A stretch of DNA of 7,102 nucleotides from Flavobacteriaceae bacterium (GCA_030633285.1 DAOVTC010000052.1:1-7102); one strand, 5' to 3'. Shown: positions 1 to 6,962, counted from the stretch's first letter. A program made the numbers and translations. Notes: a model not told the origin generated them from the letters alone.

Positions 1-1237
1 GTTCCCAATACAAATCATTAAATGTTGGTAAACGGTAATTGGTAGCATAATTTGCTCTTATTAAAAATTTAGTAGAAAAATTATATCTGCCATCAATAGC
101 ATATATGAATGGAATACTATAATCAGTCGAGATTCCTTTTCTAAAACTTAAATTATAATTCAGTTTTGATGTTGGTTGATGATGAAACAAAAAATATGAT
201 GTAAAATCATTTTGATCAACATTAGGAATACTAGAACCATTACCTTTAGAGTTCTTATATTCTATTCCTGAATTAAAAAATATGTTATTATTTAAAAAAT
301 AAGTAAAATCATATTTTGTAATTAAATTTTTACTTTCCCCTTTAGAATTATTTGGTAAGTCTTTATCAAAAAAATATGTGAATTTTTCTTGTAAATATGC
401 TAATTTTAATGAAGAAGTATACCTATCTCCTAAATTTTTCCAATCAAATAAAAAACGACTATCAAAATTTAAAAGTTTTGAATTACTTTCTGCTGTAAGC
501 GTATTTGAAATATTTCTATCATTATCAATTATAGAAGTATAAAAATTAATTTGATTTTTATTATTGATTTTATAAGCCAATACTCCGCTAATATTGTAAT
601 TTTTATATTCTCCATTTTCATTAATTAAATCGGTATTCAAATAAGGATAATCATTATTTGACTTAGAGCCTCCAAATGAAACTTTGGCAAATAATTTATC
701 TGAACTATATAAACCTTTTAACTGTGCTGAAAAAGATTGATAACTTCCATAACCCATTTGAATATTTCCTTCTTTTTTGTTTTGAAATATAATTTTATCT
801 CTCAAATTTATAGCTCCACCTATTGCTCCACTTCCTAATAAAACACTTCCTCCACCCTTTCTGATTTCCACCTCATCAAAACTACTTGCTGTTAATGTAT
901 TAAAATCGGTTTGGCCATTTAAAGCAGAATTAACAGCAATTCCATTCCAATATACTCCTGTTTGTGAAGCACTTGTTCCTCTTAAAGAAATGGAGGAAAC
1001 CATACCATTTCCATTTTGTTTAAAATATAAGTTTACTTGATTTTGTAGTAAAGATCCTAAATTTTGGTATTCACTATTTAAAATAGAATCTGAAATTATT
1101 GCTATAGAATAACCACTATTTAAACTTGGAGAAAAATTGCCTTTCAAAACAATTTCTTCCAATTTATTTATAGAATCGTTTTGTGAAAAAGAAAACGAAA
1201 AAGTCAATAAAATTAAAAATGTGATTATATTTTTCAT
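1..1237 (-). CDS. btuB: TonB-dependent outer-membrane receptor, BtuB-like (corrinoid uptake), 3' end beyond the window
   Basis: This is an outer-membrane beta-barrel receptor predicted to import cobalamin or related corrinoids using TonB energy. I translated 412 uninterrupted codons on the minus strand; the frame runs off the left edge. Residues 1-18 form a signal peptide ending before Q19. A TonB-box-like EEIVLK lies at 27-32. The plug domain follows (about 40-150), with SLRGT at 84-88, YWNGIAVNS at 96-104 and GSGAIGGAINLR at 135-146, all typical of TonB receptor plugs. The rest is aromatic-rich barrel strand sequence, ending in RLPTFNDLYW (402-411), a motif familiar from BtuB-like receptors. 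Roughly 200 C-terminal residues are probably missing, judging from the usual family size. The corrinoid assignment rests on the cobalamin riboswitch in its leader and the divergent ABC importer genes. An in-frame ATG at 1255 would add six residues (MKSCCY); I chose 1237 because it gives a standard signal peptide. Confidence 0.93.
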   Translation of the reverse strand, partial: MKNIITFLILLTFSFSFSQNDSINKLEEIVLKGNFSPSLNSGYSIAIISDSILNSEYQNLGSLLQNQVNLYFKQNGNGMVSSISLRGTSASQTGVYWNGIAVNSALNGQTDFNTLTASSFDEVEIRKGGGSVLLGSGAIGGAINLRDKIIFQNKKEGNIQMGYGSYQSFSAQLKGLYSSDKLFAKVSFGGSKSNNDYPYLNTDLINENGEYKNYNISGVLAYKINNKNQINFYTSIIDNDRNISNTLTAESNSKLLNFDSRFLFDWKNLGDRYTSSLKLAYLQEKFTYFFDKDLPNNSKGESKNLITKYDFTYFLNNNIFFNSGIEYKNSKGNGSSIPNVDQNDFTSYFLFHHQPTSKLNYNLSFRKGISTDYSIPFIYAIDGRYNFSTKFLIRANYATNYRLPTFNDLYWE

Positions 1238-1245
1238 ATAACAAC

Positions 1246-1264
1246 AGCTTTTCATCCGAAAACT
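1246..1264 (-). promoter_or_regulatory. Candidate expression-platform hairpin of the cobalamin riboswitch
   Basis: Between the aptamer and the receptor start, the minus-strand RNA can fold AGUUUUC against GAAAAGCU around a GGAU loop, with one bulged G. The loop and closing pair contain the upstream in-frame AUG (1255). In many cobalamin riboswitches a short downstream hairpin contacts an aptamer loop and blocks translation, so this is a reasonable candidate for that element. The stem is mostly A-U, and the assignment is inference from position and pairing only. Confidence 0.35.
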
Positions 1265-1279
1265 TTGTAAATTAATATT

Positions 1280-1480
1280 ATTTGGCAGGTTTCCTGGCTT
1301 GCGTCTTGTTATCTGTCTTCCCATCCGCTTTTGCGGAAAGTGACTTAAAGATTAACAACAAGCACTGTTTAAAAACAGCTTAGCTTACAGTTGCGGAGAC
1401 AGCTCTCGATTGTATTCTCTTTTTAATTAGAATTTAACGAGATTCCCTTTTATTTTATCACATCAAAGACGTGACCAAAT
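1280..1480 (-). promoter_or_regulatory. Cobalamin (adenosylcobalamin-type) riboswitch
   Basis: This leader RNA aptamer binds a cobalamin and normally lowers expression of the gene behind it. Reading the minus strand, the 3' part holds a near-perfect B12 box, AAGCCAGGAAACCTGCC (plus-strand 1284-1300). The conserved core GCTGTCTCCGCAACTGTAA lies at 1385-1403 and the GGGAATC element at 1441-1447. Pairings I can trace are an outer P1 of AUUUGG (1475-1480) with CCAAAU (1280-1285), a 7-bp hairpin UCACGUC/GAUGUGA (1458-1474), UCUCG/CGAGA beside the core, a UCCGC/GCGGA hairpin (1324-1337), and UUGUUAAUCU (1349-1358) with AGAUAACAA (1306-1314). The orientation is unambiguous and points at the receptor gene. 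Only about 43 nt separate the aptamer from the receptor ATG, with no GC-rich stem plus U-run, so control of translation is more likely than transcription termination. Confidence 0.96.
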
Positions 1481-1487
1481 TCTTCAA

Positions 1488-1495
1488 CAAAATTA
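1488..1495 (-). promoter_or_regulatory. Promoter -7 element for the riboswitch-receptor transcript
   Basis: The minus strand reads TAATTTTG, an exact match to the Bacteroidota -7 consensus TAnnTTTG. Transcription would start about 5-8 nt downstream, which falls at the first bases of the riboswitch P1 stem (1480). That agreement is the main support. The expected -33 TTG/TTTG is not clear; only a T-run lies at about the right distance. Confidence 0.5.
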
Positions 1496-1548
1496 ACTGA
1501 AATATTGAATGAAAAAAATATTATGAAGTAAATTATTTTAAAAAATTG

Positions 1549-1556
1549 TAAACTTG
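1549..1556 (+). promoter_or_regulatory. Possible promoter -7 element for the ABC importer operon
   Basis: TAAACTTG differs by one base from TAnnTTTG and lies 22 bp before the ATG of the binding-protein gene, which would give a very short leader. I see no convincing -33 element. It is the best candidate in the roughly 80 bp between the minus-strand promoter and the start codon, but AT-rich sequence makes chance matches likely. Confidence 0.25.
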
Positions 1557-1578
1557 CTAAAATTTTTAAAGCATTAAA

Positions 1579-2754
1579 ATGAAATTACTAAGTTCAAATA
1601 AATATTTAAATCCATCTTTATTTTTAAGTATTTTTTTAGGAATATCCCTTTTAGTTTTGTCTTGTAATAAACCAAAAATTGAAGAAAAAAATACTTCAAA
1701 ACAATCTTCTTTAAAAACTTCAATAAAATATGCTAAAGGTTTTGATATACAGATATTTGACAATTATAAAAAACTTATTATTAATTCACCATATCCAAAT
1801 GCAAAAAAGCAACAAGAATTTATCTTGATCTCTAAAAACAATAACTTTAAACACCTATTGGGAAAACAAAATACAATAACAATTCCATTAGAAAAAATTG
1901 TTACAACTTCCACCACTCACATTCCTATGTTAGAATTAATTCATGAAGAAAACAGCTTAATTGGTTTTCCTCATACTGATTATATTACATCTGCTAAAAC
2001 CAATGAACTTATCAAAAATGGTAAAATTAAAGATATAGGAAATGAACAAGATTTTAATACTGAAATCTTAATTAGCTTACAACCAGATGCCTTAATAGGT
2101 TTTACCATTGGAAATACTACTAAAATGTATAAAATCATTGAAAATAATGGAATTCCTGTTATTTTTAATGGAGATTGGTTAGAAGAAACGCCTCTTGGAA
2201 GAGCTGAATGGATTAAATTTTTTGGAGTCTTATTTGATAAAGATAGAATTGCAGATAGTATTTTTCAAGAAATTGAAAATAAATACAATTCTGCCAAACA
2301 AATTGCCAAAAATGCCAAAATTAAACCTAGTATTTTAACAGGTATTTTATTTAAAGATAAATGGAATTTACCTGCGGGAGAAAGTTTTACAGCAAAACTT
2401 TTTAAAGATGCAAACTCTAATTATTTATGGGAAGAAACTAAAGGCCAAGGCAGCTTGATATTGAGCTTTGAATCGGTTTATGCAAAAGCTAAAACAGCAG
2501 ATTATTGGATTGGTTCAGGTTATTACACTTCTTTACAAGATTTATCCAACGCAAATATTCATTATACTGAATTTGAATCATTTACAAATAATAAAATTTA
2601 TACTTTTTCAAAAAAAACAGGTGAAAATGGCGGTGTTATCTATTTTGAATTGGCTCCTGTGCAACCACATATAGTTTTACAAGATTTAATAAAAATATTA
2701 CACCCCGAATTATTACCAGATTATCAACCTTACTTTATAGAAAAATTAGAATAA
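1579..2754 (+). CDS. btuF: ABC transporter substrate-binding lipoprotein, BtuF-like
   Basis: Predicted corrinoid-binding protein that hands substrate to the BtuCD-type importer encoded just downstream. It is 391 aa. The N-terminus is a lipoprotein signal: a hydrophobic stretch at about 13-28 and a lipobox VLSC with the lipidated Cys at 29. After a polar linker (about 30-50), the body fits the class III binding-protein fold (FepB/BtuF/TroA type): a first lobe with TSTTHIPMLELI (110-121) and SLQPDALIGF (166-175), an interlobe region with PLGRAEWIKFFG (205-216), and a second lobe ending in IYFELAPVQPHIVLQDL (354-370) and HPELLPDYQPYF (375-386), which I recognise from flavobacterial proteins of this group. 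The ATG at 1579 is the only start that keeps the signal peptide. Substrate is inferred from the neighbouring cobalamin riboswitch; from sequence alone a siderophore or haem protein would look similar. No riboswitch precedes it on this strand. Confidence 0.9.
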   Translation: MKLLSSNKYLNPSLFLSIFLGISLLVLSCNKPKIEEKNTSKQSSLKTSIKYAKGFDIQIFDNYKKLIINSPYPNAKKQQEFILISKNNNFKHLLGKQNTITIPLEKIVTTSTTHIPMLELIHEENSLIGFPHTDYITSAKTNELIKNGKIKDIGNEQDFNTEILISLQPDALIGFTIGNTTKMYKIIENNGIPVIFNGDWLEETPLGRAEWIKFFGVLFDKDRIADSIFQEIENKYNSAKQIAKNAKIKPSILTGILFKDKWNLPAGESFTAKLFKDANSNYLWEETKGQGSLILSFESVYAKAKTADYWIGSGYYTSLQDLSNANIHYTEFESFTNNKIYTFSKKTGENGGVIYFELAPVQPHIVLQDLIKILHPELLPDYQPYFIEKLE

Positions 2755-2783
2755 ATTTATATGATTTGAAAATTAAATTTTAA

Positions 2784-3854
2784 ATTAGCACTAGAAAAGT
2801 AAGCGACAAAATTCCAGATACAATCAAACAAACTATAACATATAAATATTCTTTTATTTCGCTAGTATTAGCTCTGTTCTTCATTATTATCGTCAATATA
2901 AGTTTAGGGTCTGTAAATATTCCCTTAAAAGATATTTTCACCAGTATTTTTAATAATGAAGCAACTGAAGAAACCTGGAATTATATTATTCTAAATTATC
3001 GAATTCCTAAAGCTATCACAGCTGTATTAGTTGGCTCTGGTTTGGCAATTAGTGGATTGTTAATGCAAACTTTATTTAGAAATCCGCTTGCTGGTCCATA
3101 TGTTTTAGGTATAAGTTCTGGTGCCAGTTTAGGTGTTGCAATTTTAATACTTGGAAGTTCAATATTAGGTGGCAGTTTTTTGATATTTTCTAGTTCAAAT
3201 ATAATGTTAAGCATCGCTGCTAGTTTGGGTTCATTTTTAGTCCTTTTTGCAGTTATTTTGGTAGCTAAAAGAGTAAAAAATACCATGACCATTTTAATCA
3301 TTGGTCTAATGTTTGGAAGTATTACCGCATCAACAATTAGCGTTTTAGCTTATTTTAGCTCTGCTGAATATTTACAACAATACCTTTTTTGGAGTTTTGG
3401 AAGTTTAGGAAACTTGACTTGGGATGAAATATTAATTTTTGTTATTATTTATTTAATAGGAATAGCTTTGGTTATTCCAACAATAAAACCTTTAAATACT
3501 TTGCTATTGGGTGAAAATTATGCAAAAAGTTTAGGGATTAACTTTTACAAAACTCGGAATCTTATTTTGATCGCAACCAGTTTACTTACAGGTGTTATTA
3601 CAGCTTTTTCAGGACCAATAGCATTTGTAGGATTAGCAACACCTCATATAACAAAATTAGTTTTTAATACATCAAATCATAAAATTTTAATTCCTGCTGT
3701 AGCATTATTTGGAGCAATAATTATGTTGATTAGTGATACTATTGCCCAATTACCAAACAGTGAATATACTTTACCTATAAATGCTATAACTACACTTTTT
3801 GGTGCTCCAGTAGTAATCTGGTTATTGGTAAGAAAAAAGAAAATCAATTTATAA
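2784..3854 (+). CDS. btuC: ABC transporter permease, FecCD/BtuC family; start codon uncertain
   Basis: Inner-membrane permease of the corrinoid importer, predicted to work as a dimer with the ATPase encoded next. The coordinates give the full open frame after the TAA at 2781 (356 codons before the stop). The family needs sequence far upstream of the first standard start, TTG at 3042: a first membrane helix (about residues 23-42 of the open frame), then LGSVNIPLKDIF (41-52) and NYRIPKAITAVLVGSG (71-86), all family-typical. Further on are GLLMQTLFRNPLAGP (91-105), GISSGASLG, the ATPase-contact loop GENYAKSLGI (243-252) and GPIAFVGLATPH (277-288). Several more hydrophobic helices and a basic tail complete it. 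No ATG, GTG or TTG lies between 2784 and 3042 in this frame. ATT (2784 or 2811), ATC (2823) or ATA (2835) are possible unusual starts. The gene lies 29 nt after the binding-protein stop and 12 nt before the ATPase. Confidence 0.87.
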   Translation: MSTRKVSDKIPDTIKQTITYKYSFISLVLALFFIIIVNISLGSVNIPLKDIFTSIFNNEATEETWNYIILNYRIPKAITAVLVGSGLAISGLLMQTLFRNPLAGPYVLGISSGASLGVAILILGSSILGGSFLIFSSSNIMLSIAASLGSFLVLFAVILVAKRVKNTMTILIIGLMFGSITASTISVLAYFSSAEYLQQYLFWSFGSLGNLTWDEILIFVIIYLIGIALVIPTIKPLNTLLLGENYAKSLGINFYKTRNLILIATSLLTGVITAFSGPIAFVGLATPHITKLVFNTSNHKILIPAVALFGAIIMLISDTIAQLPNSEYTLPINAITTLFGAPVVIWLLVRKKKINL

Positions 3855-3866
3855 TACTATCAATTT

Positions 3867-4658
3867 ATGCTTGATAACAAACAAGATAACATTTTAAAAT
3901 CTAAAAAACTCAGCATAGGTTATTCATCTAAAAAGCAAAGAAATATAATTGCTAAAGATTTAGATCTAAACCTAATAAAAGGTGAATTGGTTTGTTTATT
4001 AGGCAAAAACGGAATTGGAAAATCAACTTTATTAAGAACATTAACCCAAGTACAACCAAAACTATCTGGTGAAATATTTATACAAAATAATGTCTTAGAG
4101 GACTATACTCCTTCTGAACTTTCTAAACAAATTAGTATTGTTTTAACCGAAAAAATTCCTCCAAGTAATTTAACTGTTTATGAACTTATTGCTTTAGGTC
4201 GCCAACCTTATACAAATTGGTTAGGTACATTAACCAATGAAGATATAATACAAATAAATTTAGCTTTAGATCAAACTAACCTACATGATTTAGTCAACAA
4301 AAGGTGTGATGAATTAAGTGACGGACAGTTACAAAGAGTAATGATATGCAGAGCATTAGCACAAAATACTGATATTATTATTTTAGATGAACCTACTGCG
4401 CATCTTGATATTCAACACAAAATAGAAACTTTTAAATTATTACAAACTTTAGCCCATAAATTACATAAATCTATCTTAATTTCAACACATGAAATACAAT
4501 TAGCTATTCAAACGGGAGATAAATTATGGCTTATGATCAAAGATGGGTTTTTAACCGGAGAGCCACAAACATTAATTAAAAATGACAATATCAATCAGCT
4601 TTTTGACTCTGAACTTATAAAGTTTGATAAAAAAAGTAATCAATTTATAGTAAACTAA
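3867..4658 (+). CDS. btuD: ABC transporter ATP-binding protein, BtuD/FecE-like
   Basis: ATPase subunit that powers the permease encoded 12 nt upstream; the close spacing indicates one transcript. It is 263 aa, normal for the family. Motifs in order: Walker A GKNGIGKST at 46-54; a Q-loop region with the sequence VLTEK (92-96) where a glutamine is usual; the segment NLTVYELIALGRQPYTNW (101-118), characteristic of the iron-chelate/B12 ATPase group; signature LSDGQ at 150-154 (canonical LSGGQ); Walker B IIILDEP at 170-176 with the catalytic Glu at 175; D-loop region HLD (179-181); and the switch histidine H208 in STHEI. The protein is cytoplasmic and dimeric by family knowledge. The ATG at 3867 precedes the domain by a usual short N-terminus. 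The substrate is inferred from the locus; iron-chelate ATPases are close relatives. Confidence 0.92.
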   Translation: MLDNKQDNILKSKKLSIGYSSKKQRNIIAKDLDLNLIKGELVCLLGKNGIGKSTLLRTLTQVQPKLSGEIFIQNNVLEDYTPSELSKQISIVLTEKIPPSNLTVYELIALGRQPYTNWLGTLTNEDIIQINLALDQTNLHDLVNKRCDELSDGQLQRVMICRALAQNTDIIILDEPTAHLDIQHKIETFKLLQTLAHKLHKSILISTHEIQLAIQTGDKLWLMIKDGFLTGEPQTLIKNDNINQLFDSELIKFDKKSNQFIVN

Positions 4659-4665
4659 CCACAAT

Positions 4666-4697
4666 TCTGTTTAATCTAAATTAGTTACTTATTTTTG
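4666..4697 (+). promoter_or_regulatory. Promoter of the M28 peptidase gene
   Basis: TATTTTTG at 4690-4697 is an exact match to the Bacteroidota -7 consensus TAnnTTTG. Twenty bases upstream, TCTG at 4666-4669 is one mismatch from the TTTG -33 element, a normal spacing. It sits in the 95-bp gap after the ATPase gene and would give a leader of about 50 nt, suggesting that the peptidase is transcribed separately from the transporter operon. Confidence 0.5.
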
Positions 4698-4753
4698 TAT
4701 CATTTCAATTATTATTTTAATATTACAATTCAATTATAATTAAAGAATCCGAA

Positions 4754-5755
4754 ATGAAAAAAATCATTATTCTTTTCCTGAGCATAGTACTATTATCATG
4801 TGGCACAAATAAAAGTGTAGATATAAATGATAATACTCTTATAATTAAATATGCTGATGAAATTAAAGTATCTTATTTAAAAGACCATCTTAACTTGTTA
4901 GCTAATGATGTATTTGAGGGGAGAAAAACTGGTGAAAAAGGTCAGAAATTAGCGGCAAATTATATTGCAGGACATTATAAACATTTAGGTATCAAACCAC
5001 CAAAAGGCTATGATAATTATTTTCAAGAAATACCAAAAGAGTTTTTTAATAAAAATTCAAATTCTTCTTCTGAAAATGTTGTAGCTTTTATACCAGGAAG
5101 TAAATTCCCTGATGAAGTCATTGTAGTTTCTGCTCATTATGATCATTTAGGAAAAAATGGTGAAATAATATACAATGGCGCTGATGATAATGCTTCGGGT
5201 ACCTCAGCTGTTATGGAAATTGCTAAAGCAATACAAAATGCTAAAAATGACGGATATGGCCCCAAACGTTCCATATTATTTTTAAACCTGACTGGAGAAG
5301 AAGAAGGTTTATTTGGATCTAAATATTATACTTCACACCCAATTTTTCCTTTGGCAAATACTATAGCAAATCTTAATATTGACATGATTGGGCGTATTGA
5401 TAAAAAACATAAAAACAATCCTAGTTATATTTACCTTATTGGTTCTGACAAGTTAAGTAGAGAGTTACATGATATTTCAGAAGCTGTAAATAAAAAGTAT
5501 ACAAAGTTAAAATTAGATTACACTTTTAATGATGACAAAGATCCAAATAGATATTACTATAGATCAGATCAATACAATTTTGCTAAAAATAATATTCCTG
5601 TAATTTTTTATTTTAATGGAATTCATGATGATTACCACAAACCTTCAGATACTGCTGATAAAATAAATTTTGAAATTTTGTCAAAAAGAACTCAACTGAT
5701 TTTTTATACCGTTTGGGAAATTGCTAATCGTGAAAATAGATTAATTGTAGATTAA
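4754..5755 (+). CDS. M28-family zinc aminopeptidase, lipoprotein
   Basis: A cell-envelope di-zinc metallopeptidase, probably an aminopeptidase that trims peptides outside the cytoplasm. It is 333 aa. The start MKKIIILFLSIVLLSC is a lipoprotein signal with Cys16 lipidated. A short N-terminal region (about 35-105) includes LANDVFEGRKTGEKGQ (49-64), common in the bacterial M28 aminopeptidase group. The catalytic domain is intact: H128 and D130 in SAHYDHLG, bridging D145 in GADDNASGT, catalytic E182 and ligand E183 in LTGEEEGLFGS, D210 in NIDMIGR, and H295 in DYHKPSDT. These were placed by recall of the Streptomyces aminopeptidase pattern. No PA insert or C-terminal sorting domain is visible. The gene follows the B12 operon by 95 bp with a probable promoter of its own, so I do not infer a role in B12 uptake. 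Peptide specificity cannot be read from the sequence. Confidence 0.93.
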   Translation: MKKIIILFLSIVLLSCGTNKSVDINDNTLIIKYADEIKVSYLKDHLNLLANDVFEGRKTGEKGQKLAANYIAGHYKHLGIKPPKGYDNYFQEIPKEFFNKNSNSSSENVVAFIPGSKFPDEVIVVSAHYDHLGKNGEIIYNGADDNASGTSAVMEIAKAIQNAKNDGYGPKRSILFLNLTGEEEGLFGSKYYTSHPIFPLANTIANLNIDMIGRIDKKHKNNPSYIYLIGSDKLSRELHDISEAVNKKYTKLKLDYTFNDDKDPNRYYYRSDQYNFAKNNIPVIFYFNGIHDDYHKPSDTADKINFEILSKRTQLIFYTVWEIANRENRLIVD

Positions 5756-5801
5756 ACAATAAAAATGAATAATTTTAACTTTAACCTTTTTACATTAAAA
5801 A

Positions 5802-6881
5802 TTGTACGTAATAATTGATATAGAAACTACCGGAGGTAGATATAATGAAGAAGGAATTACCGAAATTGCTATTCATAAATTTGATGGTAATAATGTAATA
5901 GATTCATTTATTAGTTTGGTAAATCCTGAAAAAGAAATCCAACCCTTTGTAGTAAACCTTACCGGAATTAATAATAAAATGCTTCGAAATGCTCCAAAAT
6001 TTTATGAAGTTGCAAAACGAATAGTGGAAATCACAAAAGATTGTACTTTAGTTGCTCACAATGCTAACTTTGATTACCGCATTCTCAGAACAGAATTTAG
6101 AAGATTAGGATTTAACTTTGAAGCTCCAACCCTTTGTACTATTGAATTAAGTAAGAAATTAATTCCAGGATTAGATTCTTATAGTTTAGGTAAGCTTTGT
6201 CGTAAAATTGGTATTCCTGTTAGTGATAGACACAGAGCAAATGGTGATGCTTTGGCAACTATAAAATTACTAGAGATATTATTACAAAAAGATACTGAAA
6301 AAATTATTACAAAAAGTACCATCAAATATGGAAACCAAAGAGATTTATCAAAAAAACTATTAACTATACTTGATGAATTACCTAATAAAACCGGAGTTTT
6401 TTATTTTCACAGATACAATGGTGATATTTTATATATAGGTAAAGGAAAAAGTATTAAAAAAATTGTTAATCAAGTCTTTTTACGAACATCTAAAAAAGCC
6501 AGAGTATTGCAAAAAGAGTTAGTATCAGTAACTTATGATATCACGGGAAGTGAATTAATTGCCCATTTAAAATATCAAGAAGAAATAAAGGTTCAAAAAC
6601 CAAAATTCAATAAGAATAGAAAAGAAAAAATACTATACACCAATTTTAACAATGAAAATATGATACTTATTGATAAAGGAAGAAGTATTTCTGAAAAATC
6701 GGTTATTCTAATCGAAAATAATACATATAAGGGTTATGGTTTTGCTGATTTAAGCTACCAAATTAATAATTTAAATATTTTAAAAAGTCTAATTACATCA
6801 ACAAATATATTAGATATTCAAAATAATACCATTATTAAATATCTTAAAAATAATCCAATTGAAAAAATAATTCGTTTTTAA
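5802..6881 (+). CDS. DnaQ-like 3'-5' exonuclease fused to a degenerate UvrC-like GIY-YIG domain
   Basis: A cytoplasmic two-domain nuclease-like protein of 359 aa, related to the Bacteroidota DnaQ-UvrC fusion family; its role is presumably DNA processing or repair. The exonuclease domain (1-165) has a complete DEDDh set: D6 and E8 in IIDIETTGG, D91 in HNANFDYRIL, and H144 and D149 in DRHRANGDA. A GIY-YIG-like domain (about 196-270) keeps ILYIGKGKSIKK (209-220) and ends in KPKFNKNR (266-273), but the expected catalytic residues are replaced. The C-terminal part (about 285-359), with IDKGRS, VILIENNTYKGYGFADL and a terminal KIIRF, matches the tail of longer relatives. The cysteine-rich UvrC-like segment I expect before it is absent. 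Start is TTG: a stop lies two codons upstream (5796), and MYVIIDIETTGG is the usual N-terminus. It begins 46 nt after the peptidase gene; co-transcription is possible. Confidence 0.88.
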   Translation: MYVIIDIETTGGRYNEEGITEIAIHKFDGNNVIDSFISLVNPEKEIQPFVVNLTGINNKMLRNAPKFYEVAKRIVEITKDCTLVAHNANFDYRILRTEFRRLGFNFEAPTLCTIELSKKLIPGLDSYSLGKLCRKIGIPVSDRHRANGDALATIKLLEILLQKDTEKIITKSTIKYGNQRDLSKKLLTILDELPNKTGVFYFHRYNGDILYIGKGKSIKKIVNQVFLRTSKKARVLQKELVSVTYDITGSELIAHLKYQEEIKVQKPKFNKNRKEKILYTNFNNENMILIDKGRSISEKSVILIENNTYKGYGFADLSYQINNLNILKSLITSTNILDIQNNTIIKYLKNNPIEKIIRF

Positions 6882-6962
6882 TAAATTATTTGATATTCAA
6901 ATTAAATTTTTCTTAATTTTTATCGTTTATTTACTTTAATTCAATTATTAAATTTTTCAATA

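Noticed and set aside
1280..1480. Riboswitch as a plus-strand leader for the ABC operon
   Set aside because: The B12 box and core motif read correctly only on the minus strand.
1566..1763. Minus-strand 65-codon frame over the start of the binding-protein gene
   Set aside because: It lies antisense to a well-supported lipoprotein gene and resembles no family I know.
2468..2674. Plus-strand 68-codon frame inside the binding-protein gene
   Set aside because: It is an out-of-frame shadow of clear family-specific coding sequence.
3042..3854. TTG at 3042 as the start of the permease
   Set aside because: It would remove the first membrane helix and the conserved YRIPK segment, which are encoded in the same open frame upstream.
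4653..4686. AACTAA/TTAGTT pairing after the ATPase gene, as a terminator
   Set aside because: Only 6 bp of mostly A-T stem around a 22-nt loop; too weak to claim.
4754..5755. Functional link between the M28 peptidase and B12 uptake
   Set aside because: It has a probable promoter of its own and a general peptidase active site; adjacency alone does not support a link.
6899..6919. AAATTAA/TTAATTT hairpin followed by T's after the exonuclease gene, as a terminator
   Set aside because: The stem is purely A-T, the T-run is short, and such pairings are expected by chance in this base composition.
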